Assembly (NCBI GenBank): GCA_025463285.1
Contig: JAOBWI010000017.1
Coordinates: 1 to 64,000, forward strand
Source of the DNA: Acidimicrobiaceae bacterium
GTDB taxonomy: Bacteria > Actinomycetota > Acidimicrobiia > Acidimicrobiales > RAAP-2
DNA length: 64,000 bases
Direction: 5' to 3'
Of the stretch, positions 42,452-51,778 are shown in pieces (positions within the stretch are counted from its first letter, which is position 1; each line of letters begins with the position of its first letter). Below the pieces are notes generated by a model that ran no database searches, was not told the DNA's origin, and was given only the letters and a program-made list of their open reading frames with translations. Both the position numbers and the translations under genes were made by a program.

Positions 42452-43012
42452 TTAGGCCGATACGTCCGCGTTCTGCAACGCCGCTTCCACCGTGAGCTGA
42501 ATGACCACCTTGTTACCCACGACCAGGCTGCCGTTTTCGAGGGCGCCGTCGAAGTTGATGTTGAAGTCGCGGCGATCAAACTCGCTCTTGGCTTCGAAAC
42601 CGACGATCGAGACGCCGGGCTGCATGGAGGGGCCAGTGCCCAGGTACTCGAGGGAGAAAGTCAGTGACTTGGTCACGCCCTTCAAGGTGAAGTTGCCGAC
42701 CATCTCGTAATCGTCGCCACCCTTGGAGGTGATCTTGGTGGACTTGAAACTCAGAGTGGGGTACTTCTCTAGCTCCATAAAGTCCGCACTCTTTAAGTGT
42801 CCGTCGCGCATCTCGTTGCCGGTCGTGATGCTGGACGCTTGCACGGTCGCTTCAACCGAGGAGTTCTCAATCGAATCGCCGACGGTAATAACGCCAGCAA
42901 ACTCGGTGAAGTTGCCCCGAACCTTCGAGGCGACAAGGTGGCGAGCGACGAAGTCGACGTTCGAGTGAAGCGCATCAATGTTGTAAACGCCAGGCGTAGG
43001 AAGGTTGCTCAC
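42452..43012 (-). CDS. YceI-family lipid-binding protein
   Basis: A 186-aa YceI/TT1927b-type protein with an extended lipocalin-like barrel that binds polyisoprenoids. Family marks are GVYNIDALHSNVDFVARHLV near the start, GHLKSADFMELEKYPTLSFK in the middle and DRRDFNINFDGAL. There is no signal peptide, so it should be cytoplasmic. GTG 43012 has AAGGAG 7 nt upstream. It is divergent from a MarR-type gene, and the shared 114-bp region holds a strong promoter within an inverted repeat. Confidence 0.92.
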   Translation of the reverse strand: MSNLPTPGVYNIDALHSNVDFVARHLVASKVRGNFTEFAGVITVGDSIENSSVEATVQASSITTGNEMRDGHLKSADFMELEKYPTLSFKSTKITSKGGDDYEMVGNFTLKGVTKSLTFSLEYLGTGPSMQPGVSIVGFEAKSEFDRRDFNINFDGALENGSLVVGNKVVIQLTVEAALQNADVSA

Positions 43013-43056
43013 GGTAGTTCTCCTTATATATATGTGGGACAGTAGTTGTCGTTGTC

Positions 43057-43105
43057 ACTATACTTGCTTATGCAACTACTTGTCAAGAAGTATCTTGATA
43101 AGCAA
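43057..43105. promoter_or_regulatory. yceI promoter overlapping a probable MarR operator
   Basis: On the minus strand TTGACA (43086-43081) and TATAGT (43062-43057) are separated by 18 bp, a near-consensus promoter for yceI. TTGCTTAT (43064-43071) and ATAAGCAA (43098-43105) form an inverted repeat around CTTGTCAAG (43079-43087), itself a palindrome covering the -35. Repressor bound here would block yceI and the divergent marR-type gene. Confidence 0.65.
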
Positions 43106-43126
43106 TTAAGCGATACACTGACGGGC

Positions 43127-43603
43127 ATGGTGAATACTGGTTCGGTGACGGTGTCGACGAGCGCCTGTCCTTCAGGGGACGAGAAAGTGACCTTATTTGG
43201 TCTCCTCATGGAGACTAACGCCCGTCTCTCCAAGGAACTCGGTGCCGTTCTGGAGTCCCGGTGCCAGCTGCCCCTCGCCTGGTTTGAGGTCCTACTCCAA
43301 CTTCGACAAAATGTCGAAGGTCGTCTCAAAATGAGTGAGATGGCCGACGCCATCGTCCACTCCACCGGCGGCACCACGCGGCTCATCGACCGCCTCGAAA
43401 AGTCGAACCTCGTACGTCGAGAGCACTGTCCGAGCGACCGGAGATCGGTGTACGTGGCCATCACCGAGGAGGGCAACGCCAAGATCAACGAAGCCCTGAA
43501 CGTACACCTCGATTTCTTGGACGAACTCCTTGGCGAGCGTCTCAGCGCCGCCGATCGCGAGTCTTTGTCGGGACTGCTCACCAAGCTCAACGCGTCGCAT
43601 TAA
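43127..43603 (+). CDS. MarR-family transcriptional regulator
   Basis: A 158-aa winged-helix regulator. I chose ATG 43127 since the upstream in-frame part (to 43046) is the promoter/operator DNA. The winged helix is at about 55-110 (RLKMSEMADAIVHSTGGTTR, CPSDRRSVYVAITEEG), flanked by dimerisation helices. It carries Cys residues in SACPSG and ESRCQLPL but not the OhrR position. The neighbouring yceI is the obvious target. Its stop overlaps the convergent ileS stop by 4 nt. Confidence 0.85.
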   Translation: MVNTGSVTVSTSACPSGDEKVTLFGLLMETNARLSKELGAVLESRCQLPLAWFEVLLQLRQNVEGRLKMSEMADAIVHSTGGTTRLIDRLEKSNLVRREHCPSDRRSVYVAITEEGNAKINEALNVHLDFLDELLGERLSAADRESLSGLLTKLNASH

Positions 43604-46600
43604 GCCTTGGAGACCCAGGCGACGGCCTCGCGCCCGTCGTCGAGTTCCAGCGCCGTTCCCTCACCCACCCCGGGAGTAGTCGTTATCTCGACCGCCAGCA
43701 CTTCGCTGGCCAACAGTTCGAAGCCACCTTCGAGATCGTCAATTCCAATGACGTGCAGAACCACGCGATCAGAGACATCGAGACCCGAGTTCTTTCGAAG
43801 ATCCTGCACTTGTCGAACCGTGTCGCGCAGGTAGCCGCGACGACGCAGATCGTCGTCGATAGCTAGGTCCAAAGCCACGACTTCCCCTCCTTCGCGCGAG
43901 ACCGCGAAACCGCTCTGTCCTTTGACTCGGAGTTCAACGTCGTCGGGGCCGAGTTCGAACTTCCCCGTAGACAGGGTGACGTTGATGGTACGACCGGCCT
44001 CCAGTTCACTGGCCGCGGCCAATGAGTCCAGGGCACCGAGGGCCGGTTTGATCTCCTTGGCCGCTTCGCCCAGTCGCGGGCCGACCACCCGGAAGTTGGG
44101 CGCTAGCTCGAAGGTCAGCACGTCGGCCAACTCCCGGCCGTACTCCAGGTGATCTACATTGAGCTCGTCTTCCACGACGCCGGCGGGGGGTAGGGGCGAG
44201 CTGGCCGGGAGAAAGACCAGCGCTCGGGCCAGGGGTTGTCGCACCTTGACCCCGGCCTCGGCGCGCGCCGCGCGTCCGAGCGAGGTCAATCGCCGAGCGA
44301 CCGACATCGAGGCCTCGAGGGGCACGTTGCGGTGAGCGAGATTGGCGACGGGCCAGTCGACGAGGTGCACGGAGTCCTGGTCGCTCGTCAGGAAGAGTCC
44401 CTGATAGAGACGCTCACTGAGCAAGGGACAGAACGGCGCCAGGAGCAACGTGATGCGCCGCAGAACATAGAGCAGGGTGGCCTGGGCCGCGAGGGAGTCT
44501 GAGGGCGGGGCGTGGGGGTCGGTGCGCCAAAAACGCCGGCGGCTGCGACGTACGTACCAGTTGGAGAGATCGTCAATCAGTTCGATGAGCCCTTGCGTGC
44601 CACCGAGGGGCTCGTAGCCATCGAGCGCGGCGGTCATGAGATGGGTCACGCTCTCGGTGCGCGAGAGGATCCACTGGTCAATGGCGCTGCGGTGTTCGAC
44701 GCCAGGAATCTCGGGGTCCCGGGGGTCAAACTCATTCAGTGACGCGTACGTCGTAAAGAAACTGAACGTGTTCCACAGCGTGGCCAACGTCTCACGCATC
44801 GACGCGTCGATGGCCCCGAGACCCGCCCGGGTCGACGTCCAGGGCGAACCCTGGGAGAACATCCACCACCGCAGGGCGTCGGCGCCGCGCGTGTTGAGTA
44901 CTTCCCAGGGATCGATCACGTTGCCCAAGGACTTGCTCATTTTCTTTCCGTTTTCGTCCACGATGTGTCCGAGACAGAGCACGTGCTCGTACGGTTTTGC
45001 TCCGAAGACGAGGGTGTTGACGGCGAGCAGGGAGTAGAACCATCCGCGAGTCTGGTCAATAGCTTCGGCGATGAACTGCGCCGGGAACTGCATCGCTTCT
45101 TTACTGCCCGGAACGTGGGGATAGCCCACCTGCGCGGCGGGCATCGATCCGGAGTCGAACCAGGCGTCGATCACCGGCTCCACGCGGCGGGCCTCGTTCG
45201 AGCAGGTGGGGCAGGGAAACACGACCTCGTCGATCTCGGGCCGGTGCGGCTCAACGTCGCTCTGGTCCCGCCCACTCAACAAAGTCAACTCATCGCGCGA
45301 GCCCACGCACGTGAGGTGACCATCTGCGCATCGCCAAATCGGCAGCGGCGTCCCCCAGTAGCGGTCTCGAGAGAGAGCCCAGTCCACGTTGTTGGCCAGC
45401 CACTCCCCCATTCGTCCGTCGCGAATGTGCGCGGGGTGCCAATCGATGGTGGCGTTTTCACGCATCAGTTGATCTTTCAGTTTGCTCGTGGCCACGTACC
45501 AACTGGGCTTGGCCCAATAGATAAGGACCGTCGAGCACCGCCAGCAGTGCGGCAACGAGTGGGTGTAGTTGAAGCGGCGAATCAGCAGGCCTCGTCGATC
45601 GAGTTCGTCGTTGATGGTGTGATTCGTGTCGCGAACGTGCTGGCCCTCTAGCCACGGCACCGAAGCGTTGAAGGTCCCGTCGGGTCCCACGGGATTCAAC
45701 GTGGGTAGAGCGTGTTCTCGCGCGATTACGCGGTCAATCTCTCCGAAGCCCGGCGCTTGGTGCACCAGTCCGGTGCCGTCCTCCGTGGTGACGTACTCCG
45801 CACCGACCACGTAGTTGACGTCAACGCCGTCCGGTAACGCCACGTCGCTGAAGGGTCGCTCGTAGTGCAGGCCCAACAACGCGCTGCCCGGCAGGGTGGT
45901 CGAGACGACGGCGTCCTCGCCGAAAACGGTGGTCGCCAACACTTCGGCCACGATGACCCCGTCCACCACGCCGTAGATCACCTCGGGATTGACCGCCACC
46001 GCCACGTTCGAGAGCAGCGTCCACGGGGTCGTGGTCCACACCGCGAGGTGCGTCGCTCCTCCGAGGTCGCGTCGGTCGTGCGCGTCGAGGAGACGGAGTC
46101 GCACGTAGGCGCTCTCGTCGGTCTCATCCACGTAGACGCCGGGCTGTCCCAGCTCGTGCGACGAGAGGCCGGTTTCGCAGCGCTGACAGTAGGGGATGAC
46201 TTTGTAGTCCTCGTAGAGCAGACCGTTCTCGAAGAGTTGCTTGAGTTCCCACCACACCGACTCGATGTAGGACGGGTGGAACGTGTAGTACGCGTGCTCC
46301 ATATCGGTCCAGTACCCGATGCGCTCGGTGAGTCGCTCAAAGTCCCCGATGTAGGTGAGTACGGACTGACGACACAGCCGGGTGAACTCGGCGATGCCAA
46401 CCTTCTCTTCGATCTCCTTTTTCCCTGAGATGCCGAGCTGTTTTTCGACCTGGACCTCCACGGGGAGGCCGTGGGTGTCCCAGCCCGCGCGACGCGCGAC
46501 GTATCGGCCCCGCATGGTCTGATAGCGACAGAAAAGGTCCTTGTACACGCGGGCCCACACGTGGTGCAGACCGGGCTGGCCGTTGGCGGTCGGAGGACCC

Positions 46601-46734
46601 TCGTAAAAGATCCACGGCTCCGCGCCTTCGCGCAGCGCGAGTGATCGCTCGAAGACGTTGTTGGCCTTCCAGCGTGCGAGTTCGGCCTCCTCGATGGCTA
46701 CAAAATCAAGATCGGCGCTGACCGGGCGAAACAT
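43600..46734 (-). CDS. ileS: Isoleucyl-tRNA synthetase, long (type II, eukaryote-like) form
   Basis: A 1044-aa class I synthetase. The HIGH-type motif is in PTANGQPGLHHVWARVYKD, the signature KKMSKSLGNVIDPW follows at about 595-610, and WDTHGLPVEVQVEKQLG is the usual N-terminal block. The CP1 editing domain is present. The 1040-aa length, the KxLGISGKKEIEEKVGIAEF stretch and the C-terminal domain order are of the long type, which in other bacteria is often less sensitive to mupirocin. GGAG lies 5 nt upstream; I looked for a T-box in the short upstream region and saw none. Confidence 0.94.
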   Translation of the reverse strand: MFRPVSADLDFVAIEEAELARWKANNVFERSLALREGAEPWIFYEGPPTANGQPGLHHVWARVYKDLFCRYQTMRGRYVARRAGWDTHGLPVEVQVEKQLGISGKKEIEEKVGIAEFTRLCRQSVLTYIGDFERLTERIGYWTDMEHAYYTFHPSYIESVWWELKQLFENGLLYEDYKVIPYCQRCETGLSSHELGQPGVYVDETDESAYVRLRLLDAHDRRDLGGATHLAVWTTTPWTLLSNVAVAVNPEVIYGVVDGVIVAEVLATTVFGEDAVVSTTLPGSALLGLHYERPFSDVALPDGVDVNYVVGAEYVTTEDGTGLVHQAPGFGEIDRVIAREHALPTLNPVGPDGTFNASVPWLEGQHVRDTNHTINDELDRRGLLIRRFNYTHSLPHCWRCSTVLIYWAKPSWYVATSKLKDQLMRENATIDWHPAHIRDGRMGEWLANNVDWALSRDRYWGTPLPIWRCADGHLTCVGSRDELTLLSGRDQSDVEPHRPEIDEVVFPCPTCSNEARRVEPVIDAWFDSGSMPAAQVGYPHVPGSKEAMQFPAQFIAEAIDQTRGWFYSLLAVNTLVFGAKPYEHVLCLGHIVDENGKKMSKSLGNVIDPWEVLNTRGADALRWWMFSQGSPWTSTRAGLGAIDASMRETLATLWNTFSFFTTYASLNEFDPRDPEIPGVEHRSAIDQWILSRTESVTHLMTAALDGYEPLGGTQGLIELIDDLSNWYVRRSRRRFWRTDPHAPPSDSLAAQATLLYVLRRITLLLAPFCPLLSERLYQGLFLTSDQDSVHLVDWPVANLAHRNVPLEASMSVARRLTSLGRAARAEAGVKVRQPLARALVFLPASSPLPPAGVVEDELNVDHLEYGRELADVLTFELAPNFRVVGPRLGEAAKEIKPALGALDSLAAASELEAGRTINVTLSTGKFELGPDDVELRVKGQSGFAVSREGGEVVALDLAIDDDLRRRGYLRDTVRQVQDLRKNSGLDVSDRVVLHVIGIDDLEGGFELLASEVLAVEITTTPGVGEGTALELDDGREAVAWVSKA

Positions 46735-46807
46735 TCGACTCCTTGCGTGAATTTCTCCATCGTAGTGAACCTGATAAGCGCACCGATCCTCCCTCTACTG
46801 TGGTTCC

Positions 46808-47281
46808 GTGGCCGACCTCGTCATTGACGCTGAACTCATTACGTCGAACGGCGCGCTGAGCGTGTACTACGCCGCGCTCGATGAACTGAATCGTCGTTAC
46901 GGCACCAGTGATGAAGACAAGCACGTCTCGCTCGACGAACTGTTGCCGCCACGCGGCCTTTTTCTGGTGGCGCGCGTGGACCGTCATCTCGTCGGCGGCG
47001 TCGGGTTGCGACCGATCAGCGATCCCACCCTCGACCTGGCGGAAATCAAGCGCCTGTGGGTGCGGCCGGACTGTCGGCGCTTGGGGTACGGCATCGCGCT
47101 CATGAACGAGATCGAGGCGCGAGCGCGCGAGCTCAAGTACCGACGTCTCTACCTGGAGTCCGGCTACGCCCAGCCCGAAGCGCTCGAGCTCTACCGAGGA
47201 AGTGGCTGGGAGTCGGTCGAGCAGTATCCGTCCGGAGTTTTCTCCTACCCCGTCGCCAATCGATTCACCAAGCCGCTCTAG
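46808..47281 (+). CDS. GNAT-family N-acetyltransferase
   Basis: A 157-aa acetyltransferase. The acetyl-CoA motif is LWVRPDCRRLGYGIALMNEI, followed by RRLYLESGYAQPEALELYRG and a C-terminal strand. The start is GTG 46808 with no clear ribosome site, so the mRNA may be leaderless. Substrate unknown. Its stop overlaps the convergent HAD gene by 4 nt. Confidence 0.85.
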   Translation: MADLVIDAELITSNGALSVYYAALDELNRRYGTSDEDKHVSLDELLPPRGLFLVARVDRHLVGGVGLRPISDPTLDLAEIKRLWVRPDCRRLGYGIALMNEIEARARELKYRRLYLESGYAQPEALELYRGSGWESVEQYPSGVFSYPVANRFTKPL

Positions 47282-47940
47282 GCGAAGCGCTCCTCCAGCC
47301 ACTCTCGCGACAGTTCCTCGAGGGACCAGAGCACCAGGTCGGCCAGGACGAACGCGGCCTGAGCGCGATCTTCGGCGACGGGCACCGCCACTACCGTCAT
47401 GCTGGCGGCCTTGGCGGCAATCACGCCGGCCGCCGAGTCTTCGAGCACGAGGCACTCACCGGCCGCCACCTCCAGCGACATGGCGGCCGAGAGGAAGACC
47501 CCGGGGTGCGGCTTGCCGTAGGGCTCGTGTTCGGCCGAGTGGATCGACACGAAGCGGTCTAGTAGCGAAAAATGTTTCAAGCACCGAATGATGAGTTCCA
47601 TGGGGGTGGAACTGGCCAGAACGAGCGGTCCGCGCTCGCCGGTCAACTCCAGCGCGCGCAGGGCGCCGGGTAACAGTCGACCTTCGGACTCGACCAGATC
47701 ACCCACGCGAGTGAGGAGAAGTTCGACCACCGTGCTGTGGGACGGGCCCTCCCATGGGTAGCGGGCGTACCAGTAGTCCACTACTTCGTTGACGAACATC
47801 CCCTTCGTAGAGCGTCCCATCCCCTCGTCGAGGGGCACGCCCAGCGAGCCGAAGACCTCGATCTCGGCCTTGTGCCAGAGCACTTCAGAGTCGAGGAGCA
47901 GCCCGTCCATATCGAAGAGGGTCGCGCGTAAAGTCACCAC
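47278..47940 (-). CDS. HAD-superfamily phosphatase (beta-phosphoglucomutase-like)
   Basis: A 220-aa HAD hydrolase. Motif I is ATLFDMDGLLLDSEVLWHKA (two Asp), motif II LVLASSTPMELI, and the motif III/IV region includes KPHPGVFLSAA and LVLEDSAAGVIAAKAA. A helical cap lies between. GTG 47940 or 47937 is the likely start; the longer open frame overlaps the divergent acetyltransferase gene. Such enzymes dephosphorylate sugar phosphates or similar metabolites. Confidence 0.85.
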   Translation of the reverse strand: MVTLRATLFDMDGLLLDSEVLWHKAEIEVFGSLGVPLDEGMGRSTKGMFVNEVVDYWYARYPWEGPSHSTVVELLLTRVGDLVESEGRLLPGALRALELTGERGPLVLASSTPMELIIRCLKHFSLLDRFVSIHSAEHEPYGKPHPGVFLSAAMSLEVAAGECLVLEDSAAGVIAAKAASMTVVAVPVAEDRAQAAFVLADLVLWSLEELSREWLEERFA

Positions 47941-47974
47941 GCAACCATTACACACGCCGGAGGATGGTGAGTTC

Positions 47975-48898
47975 ATGACCGTGCGCACGCTCAAGAGCGC
48001 CGACCTGGAGGCCGTGGCCACTCGCGTGGGAAACCGACTCGCCCACGACGCGCGACGCAGCGCCCTCATCAATGCGCACTTCTCCGGTGACCTCTTTACC
48101 TCGGCCCTCGCAAACGCCACCGATCAGACCTGGGTCGAGGTCGATCACGACCACATCGTCGGTCATCTCTACGGAGCCGTCCTCGATAGTTCCGAGCACG
48201 GTCGAGGCGCGTGGATTGGACCGGACGGTGTCTCCTTTGACACCGGTGACGTGCTGAGCTCGATGTACGACGAGGCGAGTAGGGAGTGGTCCCGTCGCGG
48301 CGCCGCGCAACACTTCGCCTGGGTCTTTGACGACGCAGACGATATTCGTCCGTGGCTAGCGCTCGGGTTTGAGCCGGCGCACCGACGTGGCCTCATGAGC
48401 TTGAACCACCTCGACACCAGCGTGATGCCGACCGGCTACCTACTTCGCCGAGGCCACGTGGCGGATCTTGAACTCGCCCTCGAACTCGACCGATTAATCG
48501 ACGAGGAGGCCTCGGCGCGAGCGACTCCCCCACCCGCCCGCTCCGATGACGTCACGAACAGTTGGCGAGAACTTCTCGACGACGACGAGGTGCACTACTA
48601 CGTCGTCGAGTACGACGGCCGCGGGGTGGCCCAGTGTGTGACCTATCCCTTGGAGCCTCGTCGCGGATCGTTCGACCACACCCTTCATCTGAGCGCCGTC
48701 GCCGTGGTCGGTGACCACGAGCACCGCGGGGTGGCCCGCGCCATGATCGCCGCGGCGCTAGAGCACGCGCGACGCGCCGGGTTTCACTACGCCGAGGCGA
48801 ACTGGAGCGTGAGCAATCGACGAGCGGAGCATTTTTGGACCCGGTACGGCTTTCAGCGAACCTACGTGCGACTTCGTCGAACGATGAACTCCGTTTAG
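47975..48898 (+). CDS. Acetyltransferase with C-terminal GNAT domain (tandem GNAT-like)
   Basis: A 307-aa protein. ATG 47975 has GGAGGA 10 nt upstream. The C-terminal half is a clear GNAT domain (HLSAVAVVGDHEHRGVARAM and FHYAEANWSVSNRRAEHFW). The N-terminal half has the size and some features of a second, degenerate GNAT fold (HIVGHLYGAVLD, GAAQHFAWVFDDADD). Tandem GNATs include mycothiol synthase-type enzymes, but nothing here fixes the substrate. Convergent with glutathione peroxidase, overlapping by 4 nt. Confidence 0.8.
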   Translation: MTVRTLKSADLEAVATRVGNRLAHDARRSALINAHFSGDLFTSALANATDQTWVEVDHDHIVGHLYGAVLDSSEHGRGAWIGPDGVSFDTGDVLSSMYDEASREWSRRGAAQHFAWVFDDADDIRPWLALGFEPAHRRGLMSLNHLDTSVMPTGYLLRRGHVADLELALELDRLIDEEASARATPPPARSDDVTNSWRELLDDDEVHYYVVEYDGRGVAQCVTYPLEPRRGSFDHTLHLSAVAVVGDHEHRGVARAMIAAALEHARRAGFHYAEANWSVSNRRAEHFWTRYGFQRTYVRLRRTMNSV

Positions 48899-49377
48899 CT
48901 AAGAGCGGTCTCGATAGCGATCAGCAGCGCGGGATCCTCGGGCGTCACCTGGGGCGCGAAGCGCGAGACGGAGCCGTTCTTGGCCACGAGAAACTTCTCA
49001 AAGTTCCAGCGGACGTCGCCCGAATAGCCCTCGGCGTCGGAGACCTTTTCGAGCTCTTTGTAAATCGGACTCTGGTGCTCGCCGTTGACGTCGATCTTCT
49101 CAAAAAGCGGGAACGTCACTCCGTAGGTTGTCGAGCAAAAGGTCTGAATCTCTTCCGCCGTACCGGGTTCTTGACCCGCAAACTGGTTGCAGGGGAATCC
49201 GACCACGCTGAAGCCCTGAGGGCCGTACTTCTTTTGCAGTTCCTCGAGGCCCTCGTACTGCGGCGTGAGCCCGCACTTTGACGCCACGTTGACGATGAGA
49301 ATCGCCTCGTCCTTAAAGCTCGCGAGGGAACTGTCGTCACCGGTAAGCGTCTTTACTGGAATATCGTAAATAGTCAT
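48895..49377 (-). CDS. Glutathione peroxidase-family thiol peroxidase
   Basis: A 160-aa thioredoxin-fold peroxidase. The peroxidatic Cys is in VNVASKCGLTPQYEGL (Cys, not selenocysteine), with FPCNQFAGQEPGTAEEI and WNFEKFLVAKNG completing the catalytic Gln/Trp/Asn set. In actinobacteria such enzymes normally use thioredoxin rather than glutathione. It is a second peroxide-defence gene in the window besides ohr. Confidence 0.93.
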   Translation of the reverse strand: MTIYDIPVKTLTGDDSSLASFKDEAILIVNVASKCGLTPQYEGLEELQKKYGPQGFSVVGFPCNQFAGQEPGTAEEIQTFCSTTYGVTFPLFEKIDVNGEHQSPIYKELEKVSDAEGYSGDVRWNFEKFLVAKNGSVSRFAPQVTPEDPALLIAIETALS

Positions 49378-49430
49378 GCCTTGAACCTAATGCCAGCGTT
49401 TGGTCGACGACGCCGTCGTAGAGTTTTGGC

Positions 49431-50378
49431 GTGAAGGCGCTGATTATTAGGGAGAAGTCCCTGGAGGTGGTCGAGCGAGAGACACCCGTACCGGGACCCT
49501 ACGACGTGGTGGTTAGCGTTCACTCGGCGGGCATTAACGCCGCCGATTTGATGCAGCGAGCGGGCTTCTATCCGGCCCCACCCGGCTGGCCCGTCGACAT
49601 ACCGGGAATGGAACTGGCCGGCGTCGTCACCGCCGTGGGGGACCGCGTGGTCGAGCCCGTCTTGGGTCGTCGAGTGTGCGCCCTGGTCGGCGGTGGGGCT
49701 CAGGCTTCGCACTGCGTCGTAGCGAGCGAGCAACTTCTCTTCTTGCCCGATCACGTCGACTTCGAGCGAGCGGGTGGTTTTCCTGAAGCCTTCAGCACCG
49801 CCTATGACGCCCTCGTGACGCAGGGTCAACTGGCGAGCGGTCAACGTGTTCTGATTTCGGGCTCCACCGGAGGTGTCGGGGTCGCCGCCGTGCAGATTGC
49901 CCACGCCCTGGGCGCTGAGGTCATCGCCGTCACGAGGACGAACGAACACCGCGATCGGCTCCTGGCGATCGGCGCCACGTCCGTCATCACCCTCGAGGAA
50001 GTAGAGCACTGCCACGATGTCGACGTGGTGCTCGAGCTCGTGGGTGCCGCGCATCTGTCGCGGGCCCAGTACTCGCTCAACCGCTTCGCTCGCGTCGTGG
50101 TGATCGGTGTGAGTGCCGGCAGCCGACTCGAGATCGACCTCTTCAACGTAATGCGACTTCGCGCTACCGTTACCGGCTCGACGTTGCGCTCGCGATCACG
50201 CCAGGAGAAAACCGACGTCACGCGGCTCGTGGGCGACGCTCTTCTTCCCCGCTGGACGAAGGGCGAGATAGACGTGCCCTTGGCCGGGGTCTTTGGTCTC
50301 AACCAGGCCGAAGCGGCCTATGAGTTCTTTGCTCAACCCGGGAAATTCGGAAAGGTCGTCCTGCGCGTCGACGAGTGA
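49431..50378 (+). CDS. Zinc-independent NAD(P)H:quinone oxidoreductase (MDR family)
   Basis: A 315-aa medium-chain reductase without zinc ligands. SAGINAADLMQRAGFYPAPP, IPGMELAGVVTAVG and the nucleotide-binding VLISGSTGGVGVAAVQIAHA identify the quinone reductase (QOR) group. The start is GTG 49431. It would reduce quinones or enones by hydride transfer from NADPH. The stop overlaps the next gene's GTG start by 4 nt. Confidence 0.9.
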   Translation: MKALIIREKSLEVVERETPVPGPYDVVVSVHSAGINAADLMQRAGFYPAPPGWPVDIPGMELAGVVTAVGDRVVEPVLGRRVCALVGGGAQASHCVVASEQLLFLPDHVDFERAGGFPEAFSTAYDALVTQGQLASGQRVLISGSTGGVGVAAVQIAHALGAEVIAVTRTNEHRDRLLAIGATSVITLEEVEHCHDVDVVLELVGAAHLSRAQYSLNRFARVVVIGVSAGSRLEIDLFNVMRLRATVTGSTLRSRSRQEKTDVTRLVGDALLPRWTKGEIDVPLAGVFGLNQAEAAYEFFAQPGKFGKVVLRVDE

Positions 50379-50614
50379 CAGTTAGGTTGAGCTCAATGCC
50401 TCGCGTCCCACCGTTGCCTCACCCTACCCGCTGCGATCCGAAGCGACCTGACTACGCCGCCATCATCCGAGCCCACGAGCAAGCGGTCGCCGCCGGAGAG
50501 CCGACCTACCGAGATCCCTCGAGCGGGCTCAGCGTTCTCACGGTGGCCACCCACCTTGCGCGCGGCACCTGCTGTGAGAGCGGGTGCCGGCACTGCCCCT
50601 ACTTAGAGGACTGA
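50375..50614 (+). CDS. DUF5522 protein
   Basis: A 79-aa protein ending in the Cys-rich signature TCCESGCRHCPYLE after TVATHLARG, which defines DUF5522. The four cysteines suggest a metal centre or redox site; the function is unknown. GTG 50375 overlaps the quinone reductase stop (GTGA); ATG 50396 is an alternative start. Its end overlaps the convergent ald gene by 12 bp. Confidence 0.85.
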   Translation: MTVRLSSMPRVPPLPHPTRCDPKRPDYAAIIRAHEQAVAAGEPTYRDPSSGLSVLTVATHLARGTCCESGCRHCPYLED

Positions 50615-51721
50615 TCGCAGAGGGGTGTACGCCATGCCCAGCGCGTCGGCGACCGCTGCGTAGGTCACTTTCCCGTGGACGACGTTGACACCTTCGGCCA
50701 ACGCGTTGTCGGCGACCACGGCTTCGCGCCAGCCGTGACGAGCCAGTTCGACCACGTACGGCAACGTGGCGTTTGACAGAGCCCGCGTCGAGGTCGCGGG
50801 CACCGCACCAGGCATGTTCGCCACGCAGTAAAAAATCGAACCGGCCACGGTAAAAGTGGGATGGGAGTGCGTCGTCGGTCGAGTGGCCTCAAAGCAACCC
50901 CCCTGATCGACGGAAATGTCCACCAGAACGGATCCTTCGCGCATGCGGGCCACCAGATCGTTGCTCACTAACTTCGGCGCCTTCGCGCCGACGACCAACA
51001 CGGCACCGATCACGATGTCGGCCTGGAGGCAGGCCTCTTCGATCGCCAGGGTCGATGACGCGATCGTCTCCACGCGACCGTCAAAGTAGATGTCGACTTG
51101 ACGAAGTCGCTCGAGGTTGCGGTCCAGCACCTTGACATTGGCGTGCAGACCCGCCGCCATCGTCGCGGCCTCCAGGCCCGAAACGCCCGCGCCGATCACC
51201 ACCACAGTGGCCGGCGCCACGCCGGGCACGCCCGAGATTAAGGTTCCGTGTCCCCCGCCGGGTCGCATCAGGTGGTGAGCGCCCATCAAGGTGGCCATGC
51301 GACCGGCCACTTCGCTCATGGGTGTGAGGAGGGGAAGGGAGTTGTCCTGAAGGCGAACCGTCTCGTAGGCGACGGCCACGTTGTTGGCGGCCACTAAGGC
51401 CTCGGTGCACTCTCGGGACGCCGCGAGGTGCAGATAGGTAAAGAGCACCTGGTTTTTGTGCGCCCCCAGTCGGTGATACTCGGCCCCAACCGGCTCTTTT
51501 ACCTTTAAGAGCAGGTCGCTGTCGGCCCAGACGTCATCGGCGCTCTCGATGATGGTCGCGCCGTTGGCGACGTAGTCCGCGTCGGGGATCAACGATCCGA
51601 CGCCCGCCCCTTTCTCCACTAATACCCGGTGGCCGGCGTCGGTGAGCTCTCTCGCGCCGTGCGGCGTCAGGGCCACTCGGTACTCGTCAGTCTTAATCTC
51701 TTTCGCTACGCCGATGATCAT
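50603..51721 (-). CDS. ald: Alanine dehydrogenase
   Basis: A 372-aa NAD-dependent enzyme that interconverts alanine with pyruvate and ammonia. MIIGVAKEIKTDEYRVALTP at the N-terminus, Lys and His of LLLKVKEPVGAEY and YLHLAASRE, RPGGGHGTLISGVPGVAP and the Rossmann VVVIGAGVSGLEAATMA are typical. Two TGATCA sequences (51715-51720, 51725-51730) flank or overlap the start codon and could bind a regulator. Its presence near an Lrp-type gene fits amino-acid catabolism. Confidence 0.95.
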   Translation of the reverse strand: MIIGVAKEIKTDEYRVALTPHGARELTDAGHRVLVEKGAGVGSLIPDADYVANGATIIESADDVWADSDLLLKVKEPVGAEYHRLGAHKNQVLFTYLHLAASRECTEALVAANNVAVAYETVRLQDNSLPLLTPMSEVAGRMATLMGAHHLMRPGGGHGTLISGVPGVAPATVVVIGAGVSGLEAATMAAGLHANVKVLDRNLERLRQVDIYFDGRVETIASSTLAIEEACLQADIVIGAVLVVGAKAPKLVSNDLVARMREGSVLVDISVDQGGCFEATRPTTHSHPTFTVAGSIFYCVANMPGAVPATSTRALSNATLPYVVELARHGWREAVVADNALAEGVNVVHGKVTYAAVADALGMAYTPLRSVL

Positions 51722-51778
51722 TATTGATCACACCTTCACTCGACCACGCCTCTGTCACGCTACAGCGAAGGGACCGAA

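Noticed and set aside
46735-46807. T-box riboswitch upstream of ileS
   Set aside because: T-boxes are known before actinobacterial ileS, but this 73-bp gap has no T-box sequence or room for the stem I structure.
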